42,858 nt of DNA from the NCBI GenBank assembly GCA_964365765.1, contig CAYIRB010000002.1, positions 1 to 42,858 on the forward strand. The letters run 5' to 3'. Shown piece by piece: positions 42,402 through 42,858 of the stretch (position 1 is its first letter; every line of letters begins with the position of its first letter). A model generated the notes under the pieces. The model searched no databases. It saw nothing but the letters and a program-made list of their open reading frames with translations, and had not been told where the DNA came from. Made by a program: the position numbers and the translations under genes. Origin of the DNA: CALRGE01 sp964365765 (GTDB lineage Bacteria; Patescibacteriota; Gracilibacteria; UBA1369; 2-02-FULL-48-14).

Positions 42402-42569
42402 TTAGTTCGTTTCGTTGCCTTCAAGGAAATTTTGAAGGTCTTCTTCCCTGATTCGGTAGACTCTGCCGATTTTGATGCTTTTCAATTTTTTGTTTTTAAT
42501 GAACTTCAGCACTGTCAGGTGATGGAGTTGCAAGTTATCCGCGACCTGTTCCGGTGTGAGAAGCCGCAT
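42402..42569 (-). CDS. Excisionase-type helix-turn-helix protein (HTH_17), 55 residues
   Basis: The minus-strand frame from 42569 encodes MRLLTPEQVADNLQLHHLTV, then LKFIKNKKLKSIKIGRVYRI and REEDLQNFLEGNETN. This is the compact winged HTH of the excisionase/MerR-like HTH_17 family: the LTPEQVAD helix, a recognition helix, and the wing IGRVYRI. Such proteins bind DNA in excision complexes or as small regulators. It heads a two-gene unit with the zinc ribbon. A TATAAC at 42602-42597 on the minus strand may be its -10. Confidence 0.85.
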   Translation of the reverse strand: MRLLTPEQVADNLQLHHLTVLKFIKNKKLKSIKIGRVYRIREEDLQNFLEGNETN

Positions 42570-42757
42570 TTCTTCGCTTGGTTTTACTTAGCTTTGTTAT
42601 ACTTTAGTTTGTTTATTTTTATTTTGCAAATGTTTAGTAGTGTTTTTATAAATTAGTTTAGTTGTGTTAGTGTTTGATTTATTTTAGTATGTTTTATTAA
42701 GTTATGTTAAATCCTATTAAAGATGTTGACCGAAATCGTGCGCGGATTGCTGGCGTC
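42570..42757. other. AT-rich intergenic region with irregular TTTAGT-like repeats
   Basis: About 190 bases with no supported gene. From 42590 to 42720 the sequence is strongly AT-rich and holds many imperfect copies of TTTAGT, GTTAGT and TTTAGTTTGTTT. It could be a promoter or protein-binding region for the flanking minus-strand genes; no clear symmetrical site was seen. Confidence 0.4.
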
Positions 42758-42858
42758 TTACCAAACCCGCGTTCGTTTTTCTTGGACTTTCAGGTTGATT
42801 GCATGCGCGATGGCATGATGTTCTTTGCACAGCGGCGCAAGGTATCTCGGGTCGTGGG
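42758..42858 (-). CDS. HNH-protein C-terminal fragment (cut by window edge)
   Basis: On the minus strand the frame entering from the edge encodes 32 residues ending at a TAA (42760-42758), starting HDPRYLAPLCKEHHAIAHAI. It aligns with HDPNRLVYLCTEHERIAH at the end of the HNH protein at 22681-23502: shared HDP, an Arg-then-Leu core, LC.EH and IAH. It is probably the end of another HNH-family protein. Only a short piece is visible. Confidence 0.55.
   Translation of the reverse strand, partial: HDPRYLAPLCKEHHAIAHAINLKVQEKRTRVW

Noticed and set aside
1..42858. CRISPR arrays, tRNA or rRNA genes
   Set aside because: No regularly spaced direct repeats, tRNA-like cloverleaf with a GTTCGA-type arm, or rRNA-like stretch was noticed on either strand by eye; a program scan would be decisive.
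1..42858. Gracilibacteria/Absconditabacteria genetic code with UGA read as Gly
   Set aside because: Many genes end naturally at TGA at family-typical lengths or at ATGA overlaps with the next gene, so UGA is a stop here.

Overview
The window looks like a chromosomal segment of a Candidate Phyla Radiation (Patescibacteria) bacterium, probably close to Peregrinibacteria. The evidence is indirect: compact overlapping genes, a short PilB-type ATPase, almost no Shine-Dalgarno motifs, a 4984-residue surface protein with S-layer-homology (SLH) modules, and a diversity-generating retroelement. TGA is used as a stop (for example at the ends of yebC and pilN), so this is not the recoded-UGA Gracilibacteria/Absconditabacteria code. 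No rRNA, tRNA or CRISPR array was found.

Left part (1-11.1 kb). A malic enzyme C-terminus enters from the left edge. Two minus-strand genes for exported, probably cell-wall-acting proteins follow, the first with a Tat-lipoprotein signal. Then come yebC (+) and a DHH-family phosphoesterase (-). Between 6.37 and 7.5 kb lies the most striking element: a template repeat (TR) and a variable repeat (VR) of a diversity-generating retroelement (DGR). Over 80 aligned bases they differ at 14 positions, all of them template adenines. The VR is the 3' end of a 245-residue target gene. No reverse transcriptase is in the window, so the enzyme must act in trans or be lost. Next to it is a minus-strand operon read as antitoxin - PIN toxin - miaA - mazG - recJ, driven by a promoter whose spacer holds a perfect palindrome.

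Middle part (11.1-23.5 kb). An intergenic region carries two terminators, a possible anti-terminator, a 53-codon ORF and the L10 leader, followed by rplJ-rplL. A second toxin-antitoxin pair has an 11-bp inverted repeat around its -10 box. A VanX-like peptidase follows. A tight three-gene cassette (HAD phosphatase, ATP-grasp ligase, GAPDH-like dehydrogenase) looks like an uncharacterised small-molecule pathway. A type IV pilus operon (PilN-, PilO-, PilB- and PilC-like, then a pilin) and an HNH endonuclease complete this part.

Right part (23.6-42.9 kb). A 15-kb gene encodes the giant exported protein. It has two SLH-triplet plus calcium-repeat modules about 3100 residues apart, with Ig-like, FG-GAP, DUF11-like and FecR-like segments elsewhere. 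Four small exported proteins follow with stop/start overlaps or a gap of one base, so the five genes look like one surface-structure operon. Two mini-genes (zinc ribbon; excisionase-type HTH) face them, and a fragment of a second HNH protein lies at the right edge.
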